The translations under genes and the position numbers were made by a program. From Marinobacter daepoensis DSM 16072 (GTDB lineage Bacteria; Pseudomonadota; Gammaproteobacteria; Pseudomonadales; Oleiphilaceae): a stretch of DNA of 64,000 nucleotides. The first letter of the stretch is position 1. The number at the start of each line of letters is the position of its first letter. The notes under the pieces were generated by a model. The model saw only the letters and a list, made by a program, of their open reading frames with translations. It was not told where the DNA came from and searched no databases. Location: NCBI RefSeq assembly GCF_000421165.1, contig NZ_ATWI01000013.1, positions 1-64,000 on the forward strand. The letters are read 5' to 3'. This document shows positions 47,632 to 57,372 of this stretch, one piece after another.

Positions 47632-48885
47632 TCAGCCATAGACCGGGAATCGGGCGCAAACAGCTTCCACCTGCTCCCGCACCCTGCTGATAACGGCCTC
47701 ATCTTCGAGGTTGTCGAGAATGTCACACATCCAGCCCGCCAGATCCCGACACTCGGTTTCCCCGAAACCGCGTGTGGTCACGGCTGGCGTTCCAACGCGA
47801 AGGCCAGAGGTCACAAAGGGCGAACGAGGATCGTTCGGGACAGCATTTTTGTTGACAGTGATGTGTGCTTTACCCAGCGCAGCATCTGCGTCTTTACCGG
47901 TGATATCCTGCTTGATCAGGCTCACCAGGAACAGATGGTTCTTGGTCCCGCCGGAGACCACGTCGAAGCCACGCTCAACGAAAACATCTGCCATTGCCAT
48001 CGCGTTCTTCACAACCTGCTGCTGGTACGCCTTGAACTCATCGCTCATGGCTTCCTTGAAGCAGATGGCTTTGGCCGCAATGACGTGCATCAGCGGTCCA
48101 CCCTGACCACCAGGGAAAACAGCAGAATTCAGCTTTTTCTGCAGATCTTCATCGTCGCAGGCCAGAATCAGGCCACCGCGAGGCCCGCGCAGAGTCTTGT
48201 GCGTGGTCGTTGTGACGACGTGCGCATGAGGAACCGGGTCCGGGTACACACCAGCAGCTACCAGGCCCGCTACGTGAGCCATGTCCACAAACAGGTAGGC
48301 ACCCACTTTGTCCGCGATCGCACGAAAACGAGCGAAGTCCAGTTCCTGCGAGTACGCCGAGAAACCAGCGATGATCATTTTCGGCTTATGCTCAACGGCG
48401 AGGGCTTCCACTTCCTCGTAATCAATAAGACCGGTTTCCGGGTTCAGACCATACTGCACCGCGTGGTAGATCTTGCCGGAAAAGTTGACACTGGCACCGT
48501 GCGTCAGGTGACCGCCGTGAGCCAGACTCATCCCCAGCACGGTGTCGCCGGGCTTGAGCAGGGCCATAAAGACAGCGGAGTTGGCCTGGGAGCCTGAATG
48601 GGGCTGCACGTTGGCATAGGCCGCACCGAAAAGCTCTTTGGCACGATTAATGGCCAGATCTTCGGCGATGTCCACAAACTCGCAACCACCGTAGTAACGC
48701 TTACCGGGGTACCCCTCTGCGTACTTGTTGGTCAGCACACTGCCTTGCGCTTCCATTACACGCGGACTGGTGTAGTTTTCTGACGCGATCAGTTCGATGT
48801 GAGCTTCCTGACGCTTTTCTTCCGCCTGCATGGCGTTCCAGAGTTCATCATCAAAACCGGCGATTTTCATATCACGAGTAAACAT
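47632..48885 (-). CDS. glyA: Serine hydroxymethyltransferase
   Basis: 417 residues, the E. coli length. PLP enzyme that interconverts serine and glycine, feeding one-carbon units to tetrahydrofolate. [13 protein letters not shown] (about 30-42), the folate-site YEEV region, and the PLP lysine in [14 protein letters not shown] (K about 229). Single gene with its own terminator, upstream of nrdR on the same strand. Its promoter should lie in the 397-bp gap to ettA. Confidence 0.97.
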   Translation of the reverse strand: MFTRDMKIAGFDDELWNAMQAEEKRQEAHIELIASENYTSPRVMEAQGSVLTNKYAEGYPGKRYYGGCEFVDIAEDLAINRAKELFGAAYANVQPHSGSQANSAVFMALLKPGDTVLGMSLAHGGHLTHGASVNFSGKIYHAVQYGLNPETGLIDYEEVEALAVEHKPKMIIAGFSAYSQELDFARFRAIADKVGAYLFVDMAHVAGLVAAGVYPDPVPHAHVVTTTTHKTLRGPRGGLILACDDEDLQKKLNSAVFPGGQGGPLMHVIAAKAICFKEAMSDEFKAYQQQVVKNAMAMADVFVERGFDVVSGGTKNHLFLVSLIKQDITGKDADAALGKAHITVNKNAVPNDPRSPFVTSGLRVGTPAVTTRGFGETECRDLAGWMCDILDNLEDEAVISRVREQVEAVCARFPVYG

Positions 48886-49282
48886 GGATCTGCTGCCCCT
48901 GTCTGTATGGCTGGCCCGGCACTGCTTCTGAGCAGGCCGAAACCCCTGAAAATTTGGGCCGCTATTCTATCGCGAAAGCGGGTTGAAAATCATCCTTTAT
49001 GCCGTCCGGGGATACCGGCACACCGGCAATCGGGATTTCAGCTCAATTGCTATCACAGAACGCTTTAGATACCTTACCCCGACACTATTCTCAGGTACCG
49101 ACGTCCGAGGTGTCGGCCTCCGGGGTGAGCAATCCGGGATACACTGTAGATACGCCCCTTTACGCTCAGCTGAATCATCCCTGATTCAAACGCCCCGGCC
49201 CGCTCACTCTGACGCCCTCGGTCAGACGCCTGACGTGCTTTTTGTTTTTCAAGCTACTGTTTGATAAAAGGAATCTGCCAAC
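48886..49282. other. 397-bp divergent gap between glyA and ettA
   Basis: No supported gene; short open frames here have no good ribosome site or codon pattern. A hairpin with stem CCGAC / GTCGG (49098-49102 with 49112-49116) lies near the middle, and several GC-rich short repeats (CCGGGG, CACCGGC) surround 48995-49030. No recognisable riboswitch (glycine, THF, SAM or SAH type) was found. AAGGAA before the ettA ATG is its ribosome site. Confidence 0.5.
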
Positions 49283-50944
49283 ATGGCCCAATACGTATAC
49301 ACCATGAACCGCGTGGGCAAAGTTGTTCCACCCAAGCGGGAAATCCTGAAAGACATCTCACTGAGCTTCTTCCCAGGCGCCAAAATCGGTGTCCTGGGCC
49401 TGAATGGCGCCGGTAAATCCACCCTTCTCCGCATTATGGCGGGGGTCGACCAGGATTACATCGGCGAGGCCAGACCCCAGCCAGGCATCAATGTCGGTTA
49501 CCTGCCACAGGAGCCGGAGCTGGACGAAGAGAAAACCGTCAAGGAAATTGTTGACGAGTCGGTCGCCCACGTACATAACGCTCTGGCAGAGCTGGACAAA
49601 GTGTATGCCGCTTATGCCGAACCCGATGCGGACTTCGATGAGCTCGCCAAGAAACAAGGCGAACTTGAAGCCATTATCCAGGCCACCGATGGCCACGACA
49701 TTGAGCGGAAAATGGAAGTCGCCGCCGACGCCCTTCGCCTTCCCGCCTGGGACCAGAAAATCAAAGTCCTGTCCGGGGGGGAGCGCCGCCGGGTAGCCCT
49801 GTGCCGCCTGCTCCTGTCCGGGCCGGATATGCTGCTTCTGGATGAGCCAACCAACCACCTGGATGCAGAATCTGTTGCCTGGCTGGAGCGTTTCCTGCAC
49901 GACTACGAAGGCACCGTCGTAGCCATCACCCACGACCGCTATTTCCTGGACAACGTCGCTGGCTGGATTCTGGAACTCGACCGGGGACACGGCATTCCTT
50001 TTGAGGGCAACTACAGCCAGTGGCTGGAAAACAAAGAAAAACGCCTGGAGATGGAAGCCAAACAGGAAGCGGCCCATCAGAAAGCCATCAAACACGAGCT
50101 TGAGTGGGTGCGTTCCAATGCCAAGGGCCGACAGTCCAAGAGCAAGGCCCGCCTGGCCCGCTTTGAGGAAATGAGCTCCCAGGAATTCCAGAAGCGCAAC
50201 GAAACCAACGAACTGTACATCCCGCCCGGACCTCGCCTGGGTGACAACGTGATCAACGTTGAGGGCATCAGCAAAGCCTTTGGCGACCGCCTGCTGTACG
50301 AAAACGTTTCCTTCAATGTGCCAGCCGGCGCCATTGTCGGCATCATCGGGGGCAACGGTGCGGGTAAATCCACCCTGTTCAAGATGATCGCTGACATGGA
50401 CAAGCCGGATTCCGGGTCGATCACGGTGGGAGAAACGGTGGAACTGGCCTACGTCGATCAGATGCGTGATCTGGACGGCAGCAAAACCGTCTGGGAGGAA
50501 CTCAGTGACGGCCAGGACATCATTAAAGTCGGGAACTACGAGACGCCATCCCGTGCCTATGTTGGCCGCTTCAACTTCAAGGGCAGCGACCAGCAGAAAC
50601 GCGTCGGCGACCTGTCCGGCGGCGAGCGCAACCGCCTGCACCTGGCCAAATTGCTGAAACAGGGTGGCAACGTCCTCCTGCTGGACGAACCCACCAACGA
50701 TCTGGACGTGGAAACCCTGCGAGCACTGGAAGAAGCCCTTCTCAACTTCCCGGGTTCGGCATTGGTCATCTCGCACGACCGCTGGTTCCTGGACCGGGTG
50801 GCCACGCACATCCTCGCCTTCGAAGACGATGGTGACGTGGTTTATTTTGAAGGCAACTTCACGGATTACGACGCCGACTTCAAGAAGCGCAAAGGGGATT
50901 CTGCCATGCAGCCCAAGCGCATGAAGTACAAAAAGCTCGCGTAA
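49283..50944 (+). CDS. ettA: EttA, energy-dependent translational throttle ABC-F protein
   Basis: 553 residues. Ribosome-binding ABC-F ATPase that gates the first elongation step by ATP/ADP ratio. First ABC domain with Walker A GLNGAGKS (about 40) and signature LSGGERRRV (about 163); the linker (about 240-325, EWVRSNAKGRQSKSKARLAR) with the P-site tRNA interaction region; second ABC domain with GGNGAGKS (about 358) and LSGGERNRL. No transmembrane part. Length and start (MAQYVYTMNRVGKVVPPKR) match EttA. Confidence 0.96.
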   Translation: MAQYVYTMNRVGKVVPPKREILKDISLSFFPGAKIGVLGLNGAGKSTLLRIMAGVDQDYIGEARPQPGINVGYLPQEPELDEEKTVKEIVDESVAHVHNALAELDKVYAAYAEPDADFDELAKKQGELEAIIQATDGHDIERKMEVAADALRLPAWDQKIKVLSGGERRRVALCRLLLSGPDMLLLDEPTNHLDAESVAWLERFLHDYEGTVVAITHDRYFLDNVAGWILELDRGHGIPFEGNYSQWLENKEKRLEMEAKQEAAHQKAIKHELEWVRSNAKGRQSKSKARLARFEEMSSQEFQKRNETNELYIPPGPRLGDNVINVEGISKAFGDRLLYENVSFNVPAGAIVGIIGGNGAGKSTLFKMIADMDKPDSGSITVGETVELAYVDQMRDLDGSKTVWEELSDGQDIIKVGNYETPSRAYVGRFNFKGSDQQKRVGDLSGGERNRLHLAKLLKQGGNVLLLDEPTNDLDVETLRALEEALLNFPGSALVISHDRWFLDRVATHILAFEDDGDVVYFEGNFTDYDADFKKRKGDSAMQPKRMKYKKLA

Positions 50945-50953
50945 CACACCACA

Positions 50954-50975
50954 GAGCCGGCTCTTGTGCCGGCTC
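50954..50975 (+). terminator. Hairpin after ettA
   Basis: Perfect 8-bp stem GAGCCGGC / GCCGGCTC with a 6-nt loop, 10 nt after the ettA stop. It is followed by GCCCTTC rather than a T run, so it may only partly separate ettA from radA. Confidence 0.5.
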
Positions 50976-51011
50976 GCCCTTCATACCCTGCCTGATAACG
51001 GAGCCCTGATC

Positions 51012-52388
51012 ATGGCCAAAGCCAAAACCGCGTTTGTCTGCACCGAATGCGGCTCAGACTACTCCAAATGGCAAGGTCAGTGCACCGCCTGCCAGGCCTG
51101 GAACACCATCAGCGAAGTACGAGGCGTTTCCGGCCCCGGCAAAGGAGCCCGCAGCGCCCGCTTCGAGGGTTACGCCGGCAGCCTCTCAGAGGTCAAAAGC
51201 CTGGACGACGTCAGCCTTGCAGAACAGGCTCGCATCAGCACCGGCATGCAGGAGTTTGACCGGGTACTGGGTGGCGGCCTGGTAGAGGGCTCTGCCGTCC
51301 TGATGGGCGGCCACCCGGGTGCCGGCAAAAGCACTCTGCTTCTGCAGGCGGTTTGTCAACTGGCGGCCCGGCACTCTGCCCTGTACGTGACGGGCGAGGA
51401 ATCCCTGCAACAAGTTGCTATGCGCGCCAAACGCCTGGGGCTCCCCACTCAAGACCTGAAAATGCTGTCGGAAACCTCCGTTGAACGGCTGATTCAGGTA
51501 GCCGAAGCCGAAAAACCCCGTATTCTGGTGATCGACAGTATTCAGGTGATGCATGTGGCGGACATAGAATCTGCCCCCGGCTCGGTATCACAGGTCCGGG
51601 AAAGTGCAGCCTTCCTGACCCGCTTTGCCAAGCAGACCGGCACCATCCTGCTACTGGTCGGTCACGTCACCAAAGACGGCAGCCTCGCTGGCCCGAAAGT
51701 TCTGGAGCATATGATTGACTGCTCCATTCTTCTGGAAGGCTCCAGTGACAGTCGCTACCGCACACTTCGGGGGATCAAGAACCGTTTTGGCGCTGTCAAT
51801 GAACTGGGCGTCTTCGCCATGCTGGAGCAGGGCCTGAAAGAAGTGAAGAATCCCAGCGCCATCTTCCTGAACCGGGGCGAAGAAGCTGCTCCTGGCAGCG
51901 TAGTCATGGTCGTGTGGGAAGGCACCCGCCCCATGCTCGTGGAGATTCAGGCACTGGTCGATATGGCTCAGGGAAGCTACCCAAGGCGGGTTGCCGTGGG
52001 TGCCGATCAAAACCGATTGGCGATGCTGCTGGCCGTACTGCACCGCCATGGTGGTATGCATGTGGCCGACCAGGATGTCTTTGTGAACGTGGTGGCAGGG
52101 GTCAAGGTGAGCGAAACCAGTGCCGATCTGGCGCTGCTGTCTGCGGTGGTTTCATCATTCAGGAACAGAGCCCTGCCGCAAGACCTGGTGATCTTCGGGG
52201 AAGTGGGATTATCCGGAGAGATCCGCCCTGTACCCAATGGCCAGGAGAGAATTTACGAGGCGGCAAAACATGGTTTCACGCGAGCGCTGGTACCCAAGGC
52301 CAACGCTCCTCGCAAGCCTGTTGAAGGGATGAAAGTGATTCCGGTGACCAAGCTTTCTGATGCGCTTTCGGCTTTGGAGGAGTTATAA
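51012..52388 (+). CDS. radA: RadA, DNA repair and recombination branch-migration protein
   Basis: 458 residues. RecA-like helicase that helps extend or resolve recombination intermediates. N-terminal C4 zinc finger CTECGSDYSKWQGQCTAC (about 10-27), ATPase with Walker A GGHPGAGKST (about 93), the RadA-specific KNRFG motif (about 258), and a C-terminal Lon-protease-like domain (about 290-450). ATG at 51012 is chosen as it starts MAKAKTAFVC, the family N-terminus; a longer frame begins inside the ettA hairpin. Confidence 0.95.
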   Translation: MAKAKTAFVCTECGSDYSKWQGQCTACQAWNTISEVRGVSGPGKGARSARFEGYAGSLSEVKSLDDVSLAEQARISTGMQEFDRVLGGGLVEGSAVLMGGHPGAGKSTLLLQAVCQLAARHSALYVTGEESLQQVAMRAKRLGLPTQDLKMLSETSVERLIQVAEAEKPRILVIDSIQVMHVADIESAPGSVSQVRESAAFLTRFAKQTGTILLLVGHVTKDGSLAGPKVLEHMIDCSILLEGSSDSRYRTLRGIKNRFGAVNELGVFAMLEQGLKEVKNPSAIFLNRGEEAAPGSVVMVVWEGTRPMLVEIQALVDMAQGSYPRRVAVGADQNRLAMLLAVLHRHGGMHVADQDVFVNVVAGVKVSETSADLALLSAVVSSFRNRALPQDLVIFGEVGLSGEIRPVPNGQERIYEAAKHGFTRALVPKANAPRKPVEGMKVIPVTKLSDALSALEEL

Positions 52389-52425
52389 GCGCACCCAGGC
52401 CTTGCCAAGATCCGTGCAGGGCAAG

Positions 52426-52794
52426 TTAGTCAATCAGATGGGAAAACTCCCGCTCCAACAACGCCTGATCCCCCAGATTCAGCTCAACCAGCCGCTTCAG
52501 GTGCGAAGCACTATCCAGATCGATGTACTGGCAGCGAAACCCCAATCGTTGTGCGTCAACGTGCTTCAGCTCCACCGCCATCACAATGGCCGCCTCACGC
52601 TCATTCAGGTGGATAACCACTTCGCAAGGCTGCTTCAGCGGAACGCTCCACCCTTCCGGCTTCTGTACCAAGACCCCCTTCAACGAAATGTCCAGCACTT
52701 CCGTTAACCACACCTGGTCCTGACAATGCAGCTCACAAGGTGCATCAAAGCTGATTCGATGAAAACGGCGTTTGTCAGTTTTATTTGTCGACAC
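52426..52794 (-). CDS. Single-domain PilZ protein, candidate c-di-GMP receptor
   Basis: 122 residues from a GTG at 52794, preceded by GGAG at 7 nt. The c-di-GMP motif is complete: the basic KRRFHR (about 9-14) and DISLKG (about 44-49, the D/NxSxxG half). Small PilZ proteins sense c-di-GMP and adjust motility, pili or exopolysaccharide. Its frame is open to 52866, with an ATG at 52827, but neither has a good ribosome site. Lies tail-to-tail with radA. Confidence 0.85.
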   Translation of the reverse strand: MSTNKTDKRRFHRISFDAPCELHCQDQVWLTEVLDISLKGVLVQKPEGWSVPLKQPCEVVIHLNEREAAIVMAVELKHVDAQRLGFRCQYIDLDSASHLKRLVELNLGDQALLEREFSHLID

Positions 52795-52946
52795 GGGAGA
52801 ACTCCAAAACAACGTCTTGTTGTCCATGACTATAGACCGGGCGTGAAAGCCAGTACAGCCAGGCAAGATCTCCTTTCATTTCGACGGTACTCGTCAAAAT
52901 GATTTCGGTTAGGCCGAGGATACTTACATCAATGATGGGTCGGGCT

Positions 52947-52981
52947 GGTATCAGCCTGCCGACACCCGACAGGCTGATACC
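52947..52981. terminator. Strong GC-rich hairpin between hemE and the PilZ gene
   Basis: Perfect 12-bp inverted repeat GGTATCAGCCTG / CAGGCTGATACC (52947-52958 with 52970-52981), 11-nt loop. It lies 21 nt after the hemE stop. Neither strand has a following T run, so it could be a Rho-type or processing structure rather than a standard terminator. Confidence 0.5.
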
Positions 52982-53002
52982 CCGACAAATTCCTGGCCAG
53001 GG

Positions 53003-54067
53003 CTACTGGTGGTACTGCGGGCTAAGCTCAACAACCGCCTCAATAAACGCCCCCGCATGCTCCGGGTCCACCTCTGGCGTAATCCCATGGCCCAGGTTGA
53101 AGATGTGCCCAGTGCCGGAACCAAAGCGCGCCAGAATATCGGCCACTTCCTCGCGGATACGGGCTTTCGGCGCATACAACATGGCCGGATCCATATTGCC
53201 CTGCAGTGCCACCTTGTCGCCGACTCGGGCACGGGCATTACCAATATCCGTCGTCCAATCGAGGCCAACCGCATCACAGCCTGAATCTGCAATCGACTCC
53301 AGCCACTGTCCGCCGTTCTTGGTGAACAGAATCACGGGCACCCGGCGCCCTTCACTTTCACGAATCAGGCCGGCAACAATCTTCTTCATGTAGCTCAGCG
53401 AGAACTCTTCATAGGCCCAGCCGCTGAGCACCCCACCCCAGGTATCAAAAATCTGCACAGCCTGGGCTCCGGCCTTGATCTGACCATTCAGATAATCAAT
53501 TACCGACTCTGCGAGGTGATCCAGTAGCCGGTGCATCACCTCAGGCTGCCCATACGCCAGTTTCTTGGTCTCCCGGAAATCCTTGGAGGAACCACCCTCA
53601 ACCATATACGTGGCCAGTGTCCACGGACTGCCAGAGAAACCGATCAGTGGCACCCGACCATTCAGCTCCCGGCGAATGGTGGACACGGCATTCATCACAT
53701 AATCGAGGTCAGACTCTGCCTTCATTGTTGGCAGAGCATCGACATCGGCTTCTGAACGGATGACCTTGCGGAATTTCGGACCTTCGCCGGTCTCAAAATA
53801 CAATCCCAGTCCCAACGCATCCGGAATGGTGAGGATGTCCGAAAACAGAATGGCGGCATCCAGCGGGTAACGTTCCAGCGGCTGAAGCGTCACCTCGCAG
53901 GCTAACGGGGTATTCTTGCACAAGCTCAGAAAATCGCCAGCCTTGGCCCGGGTTGCGCGGTACTCCGGCAAATAGCGGCCAGCCTGACGCATCATCCACA
54001 CGGGGGTGCGGTCTACAGGCTGACGCATCAGGGCACGTAAAAAACGGTCGTTTTTCAACTCGGTCAT
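53003..54067 (-). CDS. hemE: Uroporphyrinogen decarboxylase
   Basis: 354 residues. Decarboxylates uroporphyrinogen III to coproporphyrinogen III in haem synthesis. N-terminal signature [20 protein letters not shown] (about 16-35) and the [14 protein letters not shown] motif with its catalytic aspartate (about 84). Later conserved [13 protein letters not shown] and GLDWTTD are present. Length matches the family. In Pseudomonas it follows gltBD directly; here three accessory genes lie between. Confidence 0.96.
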   Translation of the reverse strand: MTELKNDRFLRALMRQPVDRTPVWMMRQAGRYLPEYRATRAKAGDFLSLCKNTPLACEVTLQPLERYPLDAAILFSDILTIPDALGLGLYFETGEGPKFRKVIRSEADVDALPTMKAESDLDYVMNAVSTIRRELNGRVPLIGFSGSPWTLATYMVEGGSSKDFRETKKLAYGQPEVMHRLLDHLAESVIDYLNGQIKAGAQAVQIFDTWGGVLSGWAYEEFSLSYMKKIVAGLIRESEGRRVPVILFTKNGGQWLESIADSGCDAVGLDWTTDIGNARARVGDKVALQGNMDPAMLYAPKARIREEVADILARFGSGTGHIFNLGHGITPEVDPEHAGAFIEAVVELSPQYHQ

Positions 54068-54252
54068 GGCTTAATCCCGATAGTTAATGACAAGTGGTGG
54101 CTCGGCTAGCCCAATTAGAGGCCTGCAATGATAGCGTTTCTGGCTAAAGAAAAAAGGGCGAAGCGGCGTTTATCCCCTCAAGCCTGAAACCGGCCTGGTC
54201 CGGGACCCCTTCGAATGCCGACGTTTGCGGCCAGCCCCCCTATGAAAATGCG

Positions 54253-55197
54253 TTACGGCTCAGGATTGCCTTGATTTTCCTTAAGCCAGATGGCCAGAGA
54301 CCCTTTATCGGAGACACCAAGCTTCTGATAAACCCGGGCCAGGTGCGTTCTCACCGTCGTAGGCGAAACGCCTACCCTCTGAGCAACCCGCTTGTAACTG
54401 TTACCTTGAGCGTACATCCAGGCAATTTCTGTTTCTCTCGGGCTCAGCGTCACCGACGGTGTTTCCGCTGCTCTCACCAAAAGACGATGATTATAACGCT
54501 CTGCATTCAACGACAGATGACGACTCTGGCAGTGCCCGGTATTCCATAAAGCCTGAGTCACCGGCTCAGGCAGGCGGTAACCGGCTTGCCGGCCCCACTC
54601 GCTGACCATCAGGGCACAAAACTCAGGCAGGGAGGCATGAAGAAGTCCGCGCTGGTCAACAAACGCCGCAGGCGCCTGACGGGCACGCAGGTAATGCATG
54701 TCATTATGACGAGAGGCCAGAAAAAGATGCTGGGTGATCAGATTCTTGGCAGACACTTCGTCACGCGTAAAAAGTGCGTCCGGGTTTTCCCGAGCCAGAG
54801 TCACAAAAATGTGCAGCCCGGTGTAAGGGTCGACTTCCATCGTCGACACCATTTGGCGGGCTGAGTAGCGCCCCCAGTGCTCACTGTAGGCCTCGCTGTG
54901 GCGAAAGCCCGGGACTTCCTCAATCGACCAGGTTCTTCCCGTATTCCCGATCACCAGATCCGCGTACGGATCGTGATGCTTTACGGTTTCCCAGGTTTCG
55001 AAAAACGTATCAACCTGGTCCAGAACCGTCGCCATGTGCAACTGGCGGCTATCACCGTTCCCCCCACCCCAGATCGCGAAATCAAAGTCAATATAGGACC
55101 GGATTTCGCTGAGCGACCATCGGTGAAAATCAGCAGGAGACAAGTACATACTGGCATCATGGATGGCGAGAATAAATTCACTCGTCGTCGTTCGCAT
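54253..55197 (-). CDS. LuxR-family transcriptional regulator
   Basis: 314 residues. C-terminal GerE/LuxR helix-turn-helix (about 245-305): LSPRETEIAWMYAQGNSY, VSPTTVRTHLARVYQKLGV. The N-terminal 240 residues form a sensing domain with alternating helices and strands; HHDPYAD (about 74-80) recalls the aspartate-proline pair of acyl-homoserine lactone receptors, but I do not see enough of that pattern to call it. No luxI-type synthase is nearby, so if it binds a signal it is a solo. Divergent from the 613-residue lipoprotein across 238 bp with palindromes. Confidence 0.82.
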   Translation of the reverse strand: MRTTTSEFILAIHDASMYLSPADFHRWSLSEIRSYIDFDFAIWGGGNGDSRQLHMATVLDQVDTFFETWETVKHHDPYADLVIGNTGRTWSIEEVPGFRHSEAYSEHWGRYSARQMVSTMEVDPYTGLHIFVTLARENPDALFTRDEVSAKNLITQHLFLASRHNDMHYLRARQAPAAFVDQRGLLHASLPEFCALMVSEWGRQAGYRLPEPVTQALWNTGHCQSRHLSLNAERYNHRLLVRAAETPSVTLSPRETEIAWMYAQGNSYKRVAQRVGVSPTTVRTHLARVYQKLGVSDKGSLAIWLKENQGNPEP

Positions 55198-55272
55198 GTC
55201 CGGGCTTCCTTTCCCTCACTTCTACAGCTGCCCTCTCAGGGGCACATGAAACCATCAACACTCTTGCCTTGT

Positions 55273-55336
55273 GACGGAACCGTCGTAACCGCCCAAGCTT
55301 GTACTGTAGTACATCTGCAGGATAACGACACGTCGT
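55273..55336. promoter_or_regulatory. Three short palindromes in the shared LuxR/lipoprotein control region
   Basis: GACGG-AA-CCGTC (55273-55284), TGTAC-TGTA-GTACA (55300-55313), and ACGAC-AC-GTCGT (55325-55336), all perfect dyads, packed in 64 bp. They lie 76 to 139 nt upstream of luxR and 100 to 163 nt upstream of the lipoprotein gene. A LuxR-type box is a reasonable guess for the central one. Confidence 0.45.
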
Positions 55337-55435
55337 CGAGTTAACTACCATTTTTGGTGCCAGGAACTGGCGTCAGGGGCGGATCATCGAATTTCCGGTC
55401 CAGCTTCAGGAAACCTATGGAATTGGAGTTACAAA

Positions 55436-57277
55436 ATGCATTTCTCAGGAGTAATACCCAGAACCATTCTGCTGGCCGCCCTGGGGGCTGCCATGTCGGC
55501 TTGCGGCGGTGGCGGTTCCAGCGGAAGCGATACCCCGGAAGACAAAAGCAACGTTGGTGGCAACAACGGCGGCGGTGGTTCCGGCCTGTCCGGGCTTTCA
55601 GGGTTGGACGGCGACGCTGACAACCAGGATCTGCTGTACTTCAGCTACACCTACCAAAGCGGCGAAAACCCGAATACCGGACAACAGCAATTTCATTCGG
55701 CGCTGTACGCCCTTGACCCGGCTAACCCCGGAGCGCTCTCGGTCCTGAAGCTGGATTCCCGGGAGTCCGCGCTGGGGCTGGATATGGGACGCTCCCACTA
55801 TGCCCCGCTGTATGAAGCCGATGTCGATGACGATGGCCGCGTGACCAACTATCGCGTTTCTGATGTATTGTTCCTGCACAACCGGGATGCAGGCAACGAA
55901 ACCTCCGAAGGCTTCGCCCGGGTAAGCACCGATGCAACAACACCCGTTCCGACGCCGGTTCGCGTGTCGTCGGAAACCTACCTTGGTGCGAGCGTCCTCG
56001 GGGCCGGGACGCTCATCTGGCAAGATTACGCGGATGCAGAGAATGCCGGGGTGGTCTACGGTTTGCCAACAAGCGAAAAACGGGTACACATGTCGTTTGG
56101 TGCCACAGACGAACCCCAGAACGCCATGTCGATGGTCGTCCGGCACGTTGTCGCTCTTCGGAAACAGGGTGATCCCGCCAAGCACGCCTATCTCGTGTTA
56201 AGAACACATGATGACCTGACCTGTTCAAACGGCTACCGCCTGGTCGGAGCCAGACCTTCCTCTTCACCCGGCCCAGGGGCAGGCTTATACAGCTCGATCA
56301 TGAATGACAGCTTACTTCCGTCCCCGAAAGAGGCTGCCAGTGCCGAGCCCCTCGGAAGGCCACTCAGCGACAACAGCCAGTATCTGGTCATCGACACCCT
56401 CATCAATCCCAACATCATTGGCCGCCCCTGCATCTCTGAGGGCCCCACTTTGTGGCATTACAAATCCAGTGCCAGCCCCCAACTGACGCAGGTTCTCGAT
56501 GAAAATAATCAACCACTAAAGCTGCCTGTAGGCGGTTCAGGCATCCCAAGACTACCTGCAGACCGGAATATTGCTGTTGACGGCGACGTACTCTACTTCG
56601 GTGTGGGTGGGATCGCGCAGACCGGGCCTCAGGACCTGTACCGGGTAGAAGGCAACCGTTGGTCCGTCCTCTCGGAGCAGGAAGAAAACCTGGGATATTT
56701 CACCGGCTTTCTCCTTGCCGACGAAGGCCGGGTAGCAGCATCGGCCGGCAATACGGTGGTGAGCTGGGATAGCAACGGGAATGACCGTAAAGAGCTGGAC
56801 ACCAGCAACGCTGCCTCAATGGGGCTCCAGACCGACGTTCTGGGCTCTCGGGACGGCTGGCTGTTCTACAACCGCACGGACATCATGGGCCGGGACGATG
56901 CCGTAGCCATGAAAATTGATGGCAGCGACTCCGCCATCATTCCCGACGCCAGATGGATTGGCGCCTCTCTGTCCGGGAATGGCGACAATAGCCCCGCCAA
57001 CGTAACCGAGCTCAGTGAAGTCTTTCTGTGGAGCGGTAAAGACATCTCCGCCGTCAGCGCGGCCGACCCCGGAGCCGGCCGCGTTCTGCTGGGTACACTG
57101 GACGCAATGCCAGAAGAGGTCACCATGCATGGTCTGGCCCCGGGACCGCACCGGTTGATACAGGTGCATACCGATAGCGACAACAGCACGGTGTATTACG
57201 TGAACACCCGCGAGCGGGGATCCCTGCGAAAAGCTCTCGACGCCTCAGGCATGCAACGGCCTGTTACGGGCTTCTAA
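55436..57277 (+). CDS. Unknown large lipoprotein with a Gly/Ser-rich linker
   Basis: 613 residues; family not recognised. A signal peptide ends in the lipobox MSAC (about 20-23), followed by a glycine and serine tract (about 24-55) and then a beta-rich body with recurring aromatic and D/N-rich turns (for example VDGDVLYFGVGGI, DGWLFYNRTDI), which suggests a propeller-like fold. Two cysteines occur in CSNGYR and GRPCISEG. The first mature residues are GGGG, without the inner-membrane retention aspartate, so the outer membrane surface is likely. GGAG lies 7 nt before ATG. It is followed by a similar lipoprotein with ELWxxDGT repeats. Confidence 0.78.
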   Translation: MHFSGVIPRTILLAALGAAMSACGGGGSSGSDTPEDKSNVGGNNGGGGSGLSGLSGLDGDADNQDLLYFSYTYQSGENPNTGQQQFHSALYALDPANPGALSVLKLDSRESALGLDMGRSHYAPLYEADVDDDGRVTNYRVSDVLFLHNRDAGNETSEGFARVSTDATTPVPTPVRVSSETYLGASVLGAGTLIWQDYADAENAGVVYGLPTSEKRVHMSFGATDEPQNAMSMVVRHVVALRKQGDPAKHAYLVLRTHDDLTCSNGYRLVGARPSSSPGPGAGLYSSIMNDSLLPSPKEAASAEPLGRPLSDNSQYLVIDTLINPNIIGRPCISEGPTLWHYKSSASPQLTQVLDENNQPLKLPVGGSGIPRLPADRNIAVDGDVLYFGVGGIAQTGPQDLYRVEGNRWSVLSEQEENLGYFTGFLLADEGRVAASAGNTVVSWDSNGNDRKELDTSNAASMGLQTDVLGSRDGWLFYNRTDIMGRDDAVAMKIDGSDSAIIPDARWIGASLSGNGDNSPANVTELSEVFLWSGKDISAVSAADPGAGRVLLGTLDAMPEEVTMHGLAPGPHRLIQVHTDSDNSTVYYVNTRERGSLRKALDASGMQRPVTGF

Positions 57278-57300
57278 CCCACCCCAGACACTTCAGACAG

Positions 57301-57330
57301 CCGGGCTCCGAACTATCTTCGGGCGCCCGG
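57301..57330 (+). terminator. Hairpin between the two accessory lipoprotein genes
   Basis: 6-bp stem CCGGGC / GCCCGG (57301-57306 with 57325-57330) and an inner CCGA / TCGG pairing. No run of T follows, so it may only reduce read-through to the ELWxxDGT gene. Confidence 0.4.
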
Positions 57331-57372
57331 TACCTTCGTCTCAGAAAAGGCGTCTTACAACGGATTCAGATC

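Noticed and set aside
49358..50947. 529-codon minus-strand open frame opposite ettA
   Set aside because: ettA is complete and conserved on the other strand; the antisense frame shows no domain and no ribosome site.
54253..55197. Acyl-homoserine lactone quorum-sensing circuit
   Set aside because: The LuxR regulator has only a hint of the autoinducer-binding pattern and no luxI-type gene is present in the window.
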